Assembly: GCF_016801865.2 (NCBI RefSeq)
Contig: NC_068939.1
Span: 186,001 to 250,000, forward strand
Length of the DNA: 64,000 nt
Source of the DNA: Culex pipiens pallens
Lineage: Eukaryota; Arthropoda; Insecta; Diptera; Culicidae
Direction: 5' to 3'
Shown: in pieces, positions 1 through 9,949 of the stretch
Position numbering within the stretch: the stretch's first letter is position 1
Layout of the letters: every line of letters begins with the position of its first letter
Notes under the pieces: model-generated
Databases searched by the model: none
Seen by the model: only the letters and a program-made list of their open reading frames with translations
Told to the model about the DNA's origin: nothing
Program-made: the position numbers and the translations under genes

Positions 1-1218
1 GTTTCCATCGGATGGCGTCGAATATGTGGTGCATTCATCAGAATGTTTGATTTTAAGCTCCAGTGTGCTGTTGCACTTTGTGTTTGTTTCTTCATCATCA
101 ATGATTTTAACGCTCACGTCGTTCGCAAACTTGATAACTTTTTTTCTTTTTTCGCTTTTCTCACCGGATTCTTCCCAAGAAGGAAGGAGAAAATCAAGTG
201 CTTCTTCCAGCTCGTACGACAGATCGTAGAGGTCCACCTTTTCTTCGATGGTGGTTTCACTTTGTTTTAATTTAAGTTGAATTTCCTTCAATTCTTGCTT
301 GAAAGTTTCGATTTTGTCGCGTTTGTTCATGCTCTTGGTAACCTGCAAAAGCTTTAAGAATGCTGGTGAAACGTTATCTTCCGAAGCACTCGACTCTTCG
401 TCCTCCTCCTCGTCGTCGTCAGTGGTTTCAATTTCACATTGTTCGTCGTTTGAGGAATTGTTCACCGGAGTGCATGATGTGTTTGAGTGGTGTTCTGTTT
501 CACGATCGTGAGCAATTCTCTTTTTTTCACTCAACCTGATCTCGCCAGACATCAACTTGTGCAACTGTTCGTCGTTGGGGGGCACATTCAATCCGTCTAT
601 TTCCGCTTCTAGCTCCTCCATCAGCTCCAACTCTTCCAGATGCTCCATGATTTGTCGGTCTCTGCTATCCTGCTTGTTCTGCTGCCTTTCCTGCGCCTCG
701 CGTGTTTTGCTTTCCTTGACACGTTGTCGATGCTCTTCGCGCCACACACTTTCTCGTTGGTCGTCGTATTCTTCGATGATTTCCTGACCTCCAAATGCTT
801 CCTCTGCAAAAGGCACTTCCATCTTATCGGTAAAAAGTTCTCGCTCCCTGTCGTATTTTTGCAGCATTTCCCGGGCGGCTTTAAGGCGATGATCAACGAT
901 TAATTTGGCCTGATCGACGGTACAGTCGGAAAAGTAACCGGAACCGTGACTGGCCAGCACTTCCCCGGTGTGGTACAAGTATCCCGGGAGTAAGGCTTTT
1001 GATCCGATCGGGATAAGAATATCAACTTTGAACTGCTTGCGATACAGGTCCAGATTGGATTTCACTTCCTGATGTTCTTGCTCGTATTGTTTCCATTTTG
1101 TCGCTTCCGCTGTATTCTTCTGCAGAGCCTGTTGAACAAAATAATAATTTAAATATCAGTCGCTCAACTATGTGAGGAAACACATTACCTCGGTGTACAC
1201 TTTACTGTAAAGATCCAT
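1..1218 (-). CDS. uri: URI, unconventional prefoldin RPB5 interactor (3' end outside window)
   Basis: Minus strand, two exons seen: 1189-1218 (start codon 1216-1218, 10 codons) and 1-1128, joined across a 60-bp GT-AG intron. The N-terminal part is an alpha-type prefoldin fold: a helix, then the motif GSKALLPGYLYHTGEVL, GSGYFSDCTVDQA and a second helix. This matches the URI/prefoldin family, where the fold mediates assembly of the R2TP/prefoldin-like complex and binding to the RNA polymerase subunit RPB5. A long charged coiled coil follows, rich in Glu, Arg and Gln, then an acidic Ser/Asp/Glu stretch (plus-strand positions about 385-420). The frame is still open at base 1, so the C-terminus is missing. 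The gene is divergent from CDK10, with a fold-back transposon between them. The identification rests on the prefoldin motif plus the long acidic extension; a simple prefoldin alpha subunit would be much shorter. Confidence 0.85.
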
Positions 1219-1416
1219 GGTAAATAATATGAAAATGTAACCCTAACCGGCATTTAAAGCCACAATGCAAAAAAGATTCAAAACAAAAAAATCACACGGC
1301 GTGCGGATGCCGGAATCAAAACATACACGCTTATGCGAAAATATCTGTATAACAGCTGCACGGTTTTTGTATAACAGTTACGTAATTTACATTTTGAGTA
1401 ATTTACCACAAAAGTG
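1219..1416. promoter_or_regulatory. URI-side half of a split divergent promoter
   Basis: This short AT-rich stretch lies upstream of the URI start codon and ends in the left copy of the 9-bp duplication acaaaagtg (1408-1416). Together with 6216-6368 it would form one intergenic spacer of about 342 bp if the transposon 1417-6215 and one duplication copy were removed. I see no definite TATA box; promoter status is inferred from position only. Confidence 0.4.
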
Positions 1417-1580
1417 ACCTCCGTGAATCGAGCCCCCAGCCCCCTCCGATTTGACCAAAGCGCCCCTAGCGGAAAAATCTGGAACTACTGCTGTGTTAGG
1501 GTGGTTCATGGTACTGAAACCAACACGGCATTTGACGTTTGCTTACACATATAGTTTACGTTGTGTGCAAAAACAACAAA
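1417..1580 (+). repeat. Left terminal inverted repeat, conserved outer part
   Basis: It pairs with 6051-6215 read in reverse complement. The first 39 bp, through the run of C residues, are identical; then scattered substitutions appear, such as accaaagcg against actaaagtg. Similarity continues more weakly to about 1880. Confidence 0.85.
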
Positions 1581-1950
1581 TCTAGAATATTTCCGATTAA
1601 TTTCTTCAAAATTGAGAGAAAAGCTTCAGGGGCTTTCAAGGACAAAACCAGTAGAATTTGATGTTGTCGATGTTCTACTTTGTGTCCTGCTTATTATCAT
1701 ACCTGGTATATCTGGAGTGTGGTTACAGTCTTTCAAGCTGGACAGGACACGTCGAACGCTGGTCGGATTTGTGACTCAGAGGTGACCCAAGATGGAAAAA
1801 AAAACATGCAGTGCTGTTTTCTTTCTTTTTACAAAGGTCAATCCGAGATATGAGATTTTCCCCATGCGGAACGAAGCCAATGAAACTGAAGTGCTAACCT
1901 GGAAGCAACTCTACTTACTGGATGGATACGTTTCAGCACAAAATAAAATA

Positions 1951-2116
1951 GGGACCATCCATAAACCACGTGGACATTTTAGGGGGGGGGAGGGGGTATG
2001 GCGATTGTCCACGATCCATGCTAAAATTTTTTTTTGTATGGACAATTGTCCACGAGGGGAGGGGGAGGGGGTTCAAGATTCCCAAAAAAGTGTCCACGTG
2101 GTTTATGAATGGTCCC
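1951..2116. mobile_element. MITE with gggaccatccataaaccacg ends (copy 1)
   Basis: The inverted ends gggaccatccataaacc and ggtttatgaatggtccc enclose two G-rich runs and a CACGTG motif near each end. The trinucleotide ata is found on both sides and may be the target duplication. Related copies lie at 15110-15360 and 36436-36552, with a fragment at 9010-9044. It is nested in the left arm of the fold-back element, so it inserted later than that arm formed. Confidence 0.75.
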
Positions 2117-2239
2117 ATATCAGATTTTGAAATTCTCAGCATAGTGGTTTATACTTTGAACTAAGCGAAGATTTTGTATCTGCTGCCATATGGTTTTTCT
2201 ATTAAAAGTTTTGGCAGTTATGAGATTTTGAATGAAAAT

Positions 2240-3725
2240 TGTGAATTTTGTTGAAAATTCATCAAAGTCCCAGATGGTTTTTGGAAAAAGTTGTTCGGGG
2301 ACCTAAAAAACACATTCACCAAAATTTGGCAGCACATTCAGCATGCTTTGAACAAGGTCTGGCCAAAATATGAGCATCCTGGATAGGGTCTGGCATGAGT
2401 TATGGGACCTTGAGTGGAAATGATGAGATTTTTGAAAATTCGTCAAAGTCCCAGACGGTTTTTGGAAAAAGTTGTTCGGGGACCTAAAAAACACATTCAC
2501 CAAAATTTGGCAGCTCGTTAAGGATGCTTTGAACAAGGTCTGGCCAAAATATGAGCATCCTGGATAGGGTCTGGCATGAGTTATGGGACTTTGAATGGAA
2601 ATGATGAGATTTTCGAAAATTCGTCAAAGTCCCAGACGGTTTTTGGAAAAAGTTGTTGGGCGACCTAAAAAACACATTCACCAAAATTTGGCAGCACATT
2701 CAGCATGCTTTGAACAAGGTCTGGCCAAAATATGAGCATCCTGGATAGGGTCTGGCATGAGTTATGGGACCTTGAGTGGAAATGATGAGATTTTTGAAAA
2801 TTCGTCAAAGTCCCAGACGGTTTTTGGAAAAAGTTGTTCGGGGACCTAAAAAACACATACACCAAAAATTTGGCAGCACATTCAGCATGCTTTGAACAAG
2901 GTCTGGCCAAAATATGAGCATCCTGGATAGGGTCTGGCATGAGTTATGGGACCTTGAGTGGAATTGATGAGATTTTTGAAAATTCGTCAAAGTCCCAGAC
3001 GGTTTTTGGAAAAAGTTGTTCGGGGACTTTGAACAAGGTCTGGCCAAAATATGAGCATCCTGGATAGGGTCTGGCATGAGTTATGGGACCTTGAGTGGAA
3101 ATGATGAGATTTTTGAAAATTCGTCAAAGTCCCAGACGGTTTTAGGAAAAAGTTGTTCGGGGACCTAAAAAACACATTCACCAAAATTTGGCAGCTCGTT
3201 AAGGATGCTTTGAACAAGGTCTGGCCAAAATATGAGCATCCTGGATAGGGTCTGGCATGAGTTATGGGACCTTGAGTGGAAATGATGAGATTTTTGAAAA
3301 TTCGTCAAAGTCCCAGACGGTTTTTGGAAAAAGTTGTTCGGGGACCTAAAAAACACATTCACCAAAATTTGGCAGCACATTCACCATGCTTTGAACAAGG
3401 TCTGGCCAAAATATGAGCATCCTGGATAGGGTCTGGCATGAGTTATGGGACTTTGAATGGAAATGATGAGATTTTCGAAAATTCGTCAAAGTCCCAGATG
3501 GTTTTTGGAAAGAGTTGTTCGGGGACCTAAAAAACACATTCACCAAAATTTGGCAGCACATTCAGCATGCTTTGAACAAGGTCTGGCCAAAATATGAGCA
3601 TCCTGGATAGGGTCTGGCATGAGTTATGGGACTTTTAATGGAAATGATGAGATTTTTGAAAATTCGTCAAAGTCCCAGACGGTTTTTGGAAAAAGTTGTT
3701 CGGGGACCTAAAAAACACATTCACC
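2240..3725 (-). repeat. 181-bp tandem array, left (inverted) half
   Basis: The block aattcgtcaaagtcccagac recurs at about 2438, 2619, 2800, 2981, 3119, 3300, 3481 and 3662, giving a 181-bp period except for one unit shortened by 43 bp near 3025. Units are nearly identical. The 71-residue open frames on the minus strand recur because each unit repeats; they are not taken as genes. The array is the reverse complement of 4040-5440. Confidence 0.9.
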
Positions 3726-4039
3726 ATCCACCTAAAGGTGGATTAAGTACCATTTTTAAGTAAGGTCCTATTAACATATGAAAGATAATAACGAAAAAAA
3801 AACTCTGGAAATGTAGTCTTCTCAATTTAGTTTTTTTCATTAATATGAAAAAAAAATAAAAATAAAAAATGATCAAAAATGATTCAAAAATTTTAATCGT
3901 GCTTACGAACCCTTCTTTCTCGCTATACTAGACCCAAGTTTCAGCACCATCTACCCACTGAGAAATGTAACGCCCTGATCGGCCTTTGTCAGCTTTATTT
4001 TATTCTACCATCAAACTGATTGATTCATCATTTCCATTC
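3726..4039. other. Central loop of the fold-back element
   Basis: This non-repeated AT-rich spacer separates the two opposed arrays. It opens with a short hairpin, ccacctaaaggtgg followed by attaagta, which resembles the 3' tail of the repeats at 13890-15018 and 26427-27177. It also contains ggtcctattaacatatgaaa, similar to small hairpins near 15218 and 59790. I see no gene in it. Confidence 0.6.
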
Positions 4040-5440
4040 AAGGTCCCATAACTTATGCCAGACCCTATCCAGGATGCTCATATTTTGGCCAGACCTTGTT
4101 CAAAGCATGCTGAATGTGCTGCCAAATTTTGGTGAATGTGTTTTTTAGGTCCCCGAACAACTTTTTCCAAAAACCGTCTGGGACTTTGACGAATTTTCAA
4201 AAATCTCATCAATTCCACTCAAAGTCCCATAACTCATGCCAGACCCTATCCAGGATGCTCATATTTTGGCCAGACCTTGTTCAAAGCATGCTGAATGTGC
4301 TGCCAAATTTTGGTGAATGTGTTTTTTAGGTCCCCGAACCACTTTTTCCAAAAACCGTCTGGGACTTTGACGAATTTTCAAAAATCTCATCATTTCCATT
4401 CAAAGTCCCATAACTCATGCCAGACCCTATCCAGGATGCTCATATTTTGGCCAGACCTTGTTCAAAGCATGGTGAATGTGCTGCCAAATTTTGGTGAATG
4501 TGTTTTTTAGGTCCCCGAACAACTTTTTCCAAAAACCGTCTGAGACTTTGACGAATTTTCAAAAATCTCATCATTTCCACTCAAAGTCCCATAACTCATG
4601 CCAGACCCTATCCAGGATGCTCATATTTTGGCCAGACCTTGTTCAAAGCATCCTTAACGAGCTGCCAAATTTTGGTAAATGTGTTTTTTAGGTCCCCGAA
4701 CAACTTTTTCCAAAAACCATCTGGGACTTTGACGAATTTTCAAAAATCTCATCAATTCCACTCAAAGTCCCATAACTCATGCCAGACCCTATCCAGGATG
4801 CTCATATTTTGGCCAGACCTTGTTCAAAGCATGCTGAATGTGCTGCCAAATTTTGGTGAATGTGTTTTTTAGGTCCCCGAACAACTTTTTCCAAAAACCG
4901 TCTGAGACTTTGACGAATTTTCAAAAATCTCATCATTTCCACTCAAGGTCCCATAACTCATGCCAGACCCTATCCAGGATGCTCATATTTTGGCCAGACC
5001 TTGTTCAAAGCATCCTTAACGAGCTGCCAAATTTTGGTGAATGTGTTTTTTAGGTCCCCGAACAACTTTTTCCAAAAACCGTCTGGGACTTTGACGAATT
5101 TTCAAAAATCTCATCATTTCCACTCAAGGTCCCATAACTCATGCCAGACCCTATCCAGGATGCTCATATTTTGGCCAGACCTTGTTCAAAGCATGCTGAA
5201 TGTGCTGCCAAATTTTGGTGAATGTGTTTTTTAGGTCCCCGAACAACTTTTTCCAAAAAACCATCTGGGACTTTGACGAATTTTCAAAAATCTCATCAAT
5301 TCCACTCAAGGTCCCATAACTCATGCCAGACCCTATCCAGGATGCTCATATTTGGGTTAGGCGTAGTTCAAAGCATCCTGAACGAGTTGCCAAATTTTGG
5401 TGAATGTGTTTTTTAGGTCCTCGAACAACTTTTTCCAGAC
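4040..5440 (+). repeat. 181-bp tandem array, right half
   Basis: The same unit as the left array in the opposite orientation; the block gtctgggactttgacgaatt recurs about every 181 bp from about 4177 to 5264, giving seven to eight copies. The last unit (5340-5440) is more diverged, as is usual at array edges. Confidence 0.9.
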
Positions 5441-6050
5441 AAACGAATTTTCAAAAATCTCATAATTTTCACCGGGACAATAATCTTCCTGGACCTGTAG
5501 TGCAAAAGTTTGTTGAATTTTGTTGTGATGCAACGAATTCGTTAAAATGAACTCGTCCATGTAAATTTTGAAGTTTAATTAAAGTTTCATCATAATAACC
5601 TCCTACTTCGCATTAGAGGTTAAATGGCTTCGTTCCGCTACCGTATGGTCAATGCACCAGAATCGACGCAGAGATCCTCCGCAGAGAATCCACTGAAAAT
5701 CGCTTCTGTCGGCCTCCAAGCAGAGCAGAGGACAACTTTATCATCGTGAGCAAGAAACAGCATCAATTTTGTAGCATGGACAAACCTACCCCTGCGGCAT
5801 AATTCCGGCAATCGTTCGACGTGTCGTGTCAACCTTGAATGGCAGTTACCATACTCCAGCTGGACCAGGTTCGATGAAAAGCTGGACACGAAGTAGAAAA
5901 ATCGCTCCGCTCCAAGCAAAGCTTTTCCACCGGAAGGATTCTCCTCGGAAGTGTCCTACGGCATCCACGTCGGGTTTTTTTTCCGGAATTTGTGGCAATT
6001 CAACCTAACTTTTACCGCCAAAGAAGAGAAACTCGTCGGAAATGCTCTAG

Positions 6051-6215
6051 TATTTGTTGTTTTTGCACACAACGTAAACCAAATGTGAAGCAAACGTCAA
6101 ATGACGTTTTGGTTTCAGCACAATGAACCACCCTAACACAGCAGTAGTTCCAAAATTTTCCGCTAGGGGCACTTTAGTCAAATCGGAGGGGGCTGGGGGC
6201 TCGATTCACGGAGGT
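6051..6215 (-). repeat. Right terminal inverted repeat, conserved outer part
   Basis: Reverse complement of 1417-1580. It ends ctcgattcacggaggt and is followed at once by the right copy of the 9-bp duplication acaaaagtg (6216-6224). Confidence 0.85.
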
Positions 6216-6368
6216 ACAAAAGTGTATTCGGTTGAACTGTCAAAAAAGGCTTTTTGTTGCTTTTTATTTTGATGCTTTTGCAGAAGTGTTTCTGAAATCT
6301 ATTCTGATAATAAAAAAATTAAAATCTCTATATTTGCGAAGTAACTACATTCTAATTCGAACTTCAAC
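6216..6368. promoter_or_regulatory. CDK10-side half of a split divergent promoter
   Basis: These 153 bp lie between the transposon end and the CDK10 start codon and include the right 9-bp duplication. The remaining sequence is AT-rich and presumably holds the CDK10 5' UTR. Promoter status is inferred from position. Confidence 0.4.
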
Positions 6369-7827
6369 ATGACTAAAGGTAAAAAAGCTACGTTCCACAA
6401 ACCTTAATCGGTTGTTTACCTAAACGATTTTTATTCCAGAAAAGCGCAAGGCTGCCGAAGGAGGTAAACAAACCGGAACGAGCGACCCGTGCGGACCAAT
6501 AACACGGAAGGGCGCACTGATGTCCTTCTTGACCAAACAGTTCAACGACATTCCGAGCAAGGACATTGTAGGAGACTCAGTATTACTCAAGGTACTCCGA
6601 TAGGATAATTGATTACATTTTTTTCAGTTTGGCAAATGCCGGTACGTGTCCGCCTTTCAAAAGTGTAACCGAGTAGGCGAAGGAACGTACGGAATCGTGT
6701 GTAAGTTTAATTCTGGTCTGTTTTCAGTTGGATTTTTCTATAATTTATTATTATTTTCTGCAGTTCGAGCCAGGGACACCACTAATAATGAAATTGTCGC
6801 GCTGAAAAAAGTTCGAATTGATCAGGAAATATTTAAGGATGGATTTCCCGTTAGCGGCCTGCGAGAGATTCAGATCTTGAAGAGTTGTAATCACGAAAAT
6901 GTAGTCCAGCTGAAGGAAGTTGTGGTCGGAAACAGCCTGGAGAGCATTTTTCTGGTTATGGAGTTTTGTGAGCAAGATTTGGCTTCGCTTCTGGACAACA
7001 TGGAGTCGCCGTTTACGGAGTCACAGGTAAAAGATAAAAATTCTGGACAAAACTCTTGAATAAAATAAATGTGTTTTTGCTTCCAGGTAAAATGCATCGT
7101 AATTCAGCTCCTGAAAGGGCTGCGTTATTTGCACGCCAACTTCATCATTCATCGCGACTTAAAAGTCTCAAATCTGCTTCTCACGGACAAGGGCTGCCTG
7201 AAGATTGCCGATTTCGGATTGGCCCGCTATCAGAGCGACTCGACTAAACCGATGACACCGGGCCTGGTCACCTTGTGGTATCGATCTCCTGAGCTATTGT
7301 TCGGTGCGAAGGAGCAAACCACTGCCGTGGACATGTGGGCCGCAGGTTGTATTCTGGGCGAACTTTTGGCCCACAAACCTTTACTGCCAGGTGTCAGTGA
7401 GATTTCCCAAATTGAGCTCATCATAGATCTACTCGGAACGCCGTCCGAAACCATTTGGCCCGATTTCTCGCGTCTGCCGGCACTACAGAATTTCACGTTG
7501 AAGGCCCAACCGTACAATAACCTGAAACCTAAATTCGCATGGCTTTCATCGGCGGGACTGCGGCTGCTCAACTTCCTGTTTATGTACGACCCCAAGAAGA
7601 GAGCATCTGCCGAAGAGTGTTTGCAAAGTAGCTACTTCAAGGAAGCGCCTCTACCGTGTGATCCAAAACTTATGCCAACATTTCCGCATCACCGAGATTT
7701 GAAGAATGCCCCCTCGGTTGAGGCACCATCTTCCTCTTCCAATGTGAATGCAATTTTTGATCAAACCACAATGCCAACCATTTCCGATTTACTCGGTTCG
7801 CTGGTGAAGAAGAGACGTATCGATTAA
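6369..7827 (+). CDS. Cdk10: Cyclin-dependent kinase 10 (CDK10)
   Basis: Five exons: 6369-6378, 6440-6567, 6628-6700, 6764-7026 and 7087-7827. All introns are 60-63 bp with GT-AG ends. The spliced frame is 1,215 bp, 404 aa. It is a complete Ser/Thr kinase: glycine loop GEGTYG (63-68), the VALKK lysine (85), a PSTAIRE-type helix reading PVSGLRE (99-105), HRDLK (180-184) and DFG (200-202). The PVSGLRE helix, close to the human PISSLRE, together with the RYVSAFQKCNRVGEGTYG start of the kinase domain, identifies CDK10, the cyclin M-dependent kinase that phosphorylates ETS2. The C-terminal tail ends in a basic KKRRID, possibly nuclear. The first exon is only 10 bp, so the start depends on that splice; the downstream phase supports it. 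A poly(A) signal lies at 7854-7859. Confidence 0.93.
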
Positions 7828-7853
7828 GTATTTAAGTAAGTTTTTTTTTTCCA

Positions 7854-7859
7854 AATAAA
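7854..7859 (+). terminator. Poly(A) signal of CDK10
   Basis: aataaa, 27 bp after the CDK10 stop codon. Confidence 0.7.
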
Positions 7860-7885
7860 GACACTGAACTCTCAAGAAACAAAGT

Positions 7886-7891
7886 TTTATT
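7886..7891 (-). terminator. Poly(A) signal of mL42
   Basis: tttatt on the plus strand, i.e. aataaa on the minus strand, about 53 bp past the mL42 stop. The two convergent signals are only 26 bp apart. Confidence 0.65.
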
Positions 7892-7943
7892 CATTACATT
7901 ATTTTAATTAAAAATCTAGAAGCCAACTAAGCCACAAAACAGC

Positions 7944-8330
7944 TTAAAGAAATTCCCGGTCCATGGGAGTGCGTTTCGCTTTCTTGTCGCGTGCTCGTGG
8001 GAACCAACGGTGCTTGGTGGTGAAGGTTGCCTTGGCGAGCTCGTCACGAACAAACTCGGGATGTTTGTCCTTCAAGCCGCTCGCGCCGGAACAAACCAGC
8101 TCGTCGTTGATTAGATTCGAACCAGGTTCCACGGAATTCCTCACAATTGGCTTCGAATGCTCATACGGAAACTGTGGCTGGGGGTGCCACGCCAGGTAGC
8201 ACTTTTCCCCGACAGGAATGACTTGCTGCACGAGAGACTGAGGACATCCCGGTGCGATCGGAACATTTTCGTATTGCTTCAGGGTTTTGAAATGATTCCA
8301 GCGGCGGAAAACCCTCACGCACAGAGCCAT
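7944..8330 (-). CDS. mRpL42: Mitochondrial ribosomal protein mL42
   Basis: A single uninterrupted frame of 128 aa. The N-terminus (MALCVRVFRRWNHFK) is basic and amphipathic like a mitochondrial targeting peptide. The core contains YLAWHPQPQFPYEHSKPI, matching the family block with HP...PYEHTKPI, and the C-terminal block is FTTKHRWFPRARDKK, matching the family's FFTTKHRWYPHGR. These two blocks identify mL42, a protein of the large mitochondrial ribosomal subunit. Length is close to the usual 130-140 aa. It converges on CDK10 with 116 bp between stop codons. I chose the start at 8330 because the leader-like sequence begins there; an upstream ATG in another frame gives no match. Confidence 0.92.
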   Translation of the reverse strand: MALCVRVFRRWNHFKTLKQYENVPIAPGCPQSLVQQVIPVGEKCYLAWHPQPQFPYEHSKPIVRNSVEPGSNLINDELVCSGASGLKDKHPEFVRDELAKATFTTKHRWFPRARDKKAKRTPMDREFL

Positions 8331-9009
8331 GATGCAACTTTGACAATCACGTTTTGATTACACTCTTGACAAGAGTGACGCCAAAAATGCCATGTTTTAC
8401 ACTTTTTGTGTTGCGCTGAATTATGCAAAATTTAAAGAACCATGACTTGAGTAAAATGCACTCATGTTTCCATTGGATAATTTAAGCAAAACAATTTGGA
8501 TTTGTAAACAAGCAGTTTATCCTGCTCACGTCAGTGACTGTGTACATTTAGCATGAGCAGGATAGACTGTTTGTTTACAAACCCACGTTGGTCCAATTAC
8601 AGTGTTTTGTTTGAATTTTGGGTGAGAGTGTAGATTCTTTAGTTGTGTGTGATGACAGCTCACAGCGGTTGATTGTTGACTTTCGCATAAAGAGATTGAA
8701 GCTAATTTTGTCGCGATTTTTCGGTGATCTAAATCGTCAACCTGAGTTTACCTGTGTATTTTCTATGAGTTTCTTCAAAAATTCTGCCCTTGTCGAAAAA
8801 TTTGCAACGCCATTTACTTTTCTAGTGTGCACTGGTGATATTTATAGTGCGTTTCGGTCGTTTTCATTTCGTGTTAAAAAAGTGATTAAAAATATCATGC
8901 AAAATTTAGGTGAATAAAGGCAAGTTTATCGTGATTTCAGTGCACATGTGAGCAATATCTGTGTAAGGCATTTAATACATCACAGGTGAGTTGTTTTGAT
9001 TGAGATTTC
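8331..9009. other. Intergenic stretch upstream of mL42
   Basis: It presumably holds the mL42 promoter. The only structure I see is the hairpin at 8497-8584. The open frame at about 8618-8917 has no recognisable domain and is taken as chance. Confidence 0.5.
8497..8584. repeat. Hairpin, about 31-bp arms
   Basis: tggatttgtaaacaagcag and the following tatcctgctca (8497-8527) pair with tgagcaggatagactg and the following tttacaaaccca (8554-8584), with three mismatches and a 26-base loop. This is MITE-like or a fold-back remnant. Confidence 0.65.
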
Positions 9010-9044
9010 CAAAAAAAGTGTCCACGTGGTTTATGTATGATCCC
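9010..9044. mobile_element. MITE fragment (gtccacgtggtttat end)
   Basis: aaaaaaagtgtccacgtgg and the following tttatgtatgatccc match the right end of the MITE at 1951-2116. No matching left end is present, so it is a fragment. The LTR element that starts at 9049 landed at its terminus. Confidence 0.6.
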
Positions 9045-9048
9045 GTAG

Positions 9049-9308
9049 TGTAGGGTCCTATGCGATGCAAGTCACCGAACTTGTATTTATATTTCACCAC
9101 ACCTTGCATGCATATTGCGTTTGCATCACACCTTGCGTGCAAGCCTTTGTGTTCGATTCTGACTTAAGAGCGCGTGGTTATTTAGTCGAGAGAAAGCCAC
9201 CGGCCGGAGCGGACAGGGAACGACGACGCGAACCGATGGTTAGCGGGCGGACGGGTGGAAGGCCATCGGTGACAATCGGAGTGAGCACAGGAAATCTAGG
9301 ACACTACA
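9049..9308 (+). repeat. 5' LTR, 260 bp
   Basis: TG...CA ends, preceded by cgtag. Contains a GC-richer 3' part (accggccggagcgg). Copy of 13224-13483. Confidence 0.9.
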
Positions 9309-9949
9309 ATTGGCGACGAGGGTAAAAAAAAGGAAATTCGGCATGGGTCAACTGTGTTTTGATGGTGAAATTGATGTTTGTTTACAATAAATAATAACAG
9401 TAAATGGATCCAGTGAATTTTGTGAGGGAGAAAAAAATGTGTTGTGCTGTTGTGAAAAAGGAGGAAAGTGTTGTGGTTGGGTTTGTCTAAAGAAAAAAAG
9501 GTGAGTCATTGAAAAAAATTGTGAAAATTCGGAATGCTGAGTCGAAAAAAAAATAATTATGAGGTTTGGCAATAATTTCTTAAGCTAAAGGCAAGAGGTA
9601 ACGACGAAAAAATGTTAAGCTTCGCTTGGAAAATAAGTGAATTGCTTCGAAATTTTGATTTGATTGTGGATGAAAACAAAAGCTGAAAAATTATGGTACT
9701 TTATTGCATAGTTTATATTGAAAGCAGATTTGGGGGAAATTTTGGAAAAAAAGATGGGTTTGGTGTGCATCATGGCTTTAAATAAGAAAATTGGCGGATT
9801 ACTGGCGGTAGCACTGACGTGTTTGTGCCAATGTTTATTAACAGAATTGTACTTATGTGAAAGTATTGTGATGTGAATCACTTATGTTAGTGGCTGACTG
9901 CTCAGAAAACCACCAACAAATGAAACTGATAAAAGGTAAAGGTTCAATG

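Larger units (their letters stand above)
1417..6215. mobile_element. Fold-back transposon with nested inverted satellite arrays
   Basis: The two ends are inverted copies beginning acctccgtgaatcgagccc. The element is flanked by a perfect 9-bp direct repeat, acaaaagtg, at 1408-1416 and 6216-6224, which I read as the target-site duplication. The outer arms are about 90 percent alike over the first 165 bp and show weaker similarity further in; for example gcggaacgaagcca occurs at about 1867 and, inverted, at about 5625. Inside lie two arrays of a 181-bp unit in opposite orientation (about 2240-3725 and 4040-5440) around a 310-bp centre. No transposase is recognisable, so it is non-autonomous. Long inverted repeats, internal tandem repeats and a 9-bp duplication fit Foldback elements, which have been linked to Phantom/Mutator-like transposons; that assignment is inference. 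A separate MITE (1951-2116) is nested in the left arm. Confidence 0.85.

Noticed and set aside
2303..3561. Row of 71- to 91-residue minus-strand frames in the left array
   Set aside because: The same frame appears once per 181-bp unit and in mirror image in the right array; there is no start context or domain. It is a repeat artefact.
7230..7595. 121-residue minus frame inside CDK10
   Set aside because: Antisense shadow of the kinase domain.
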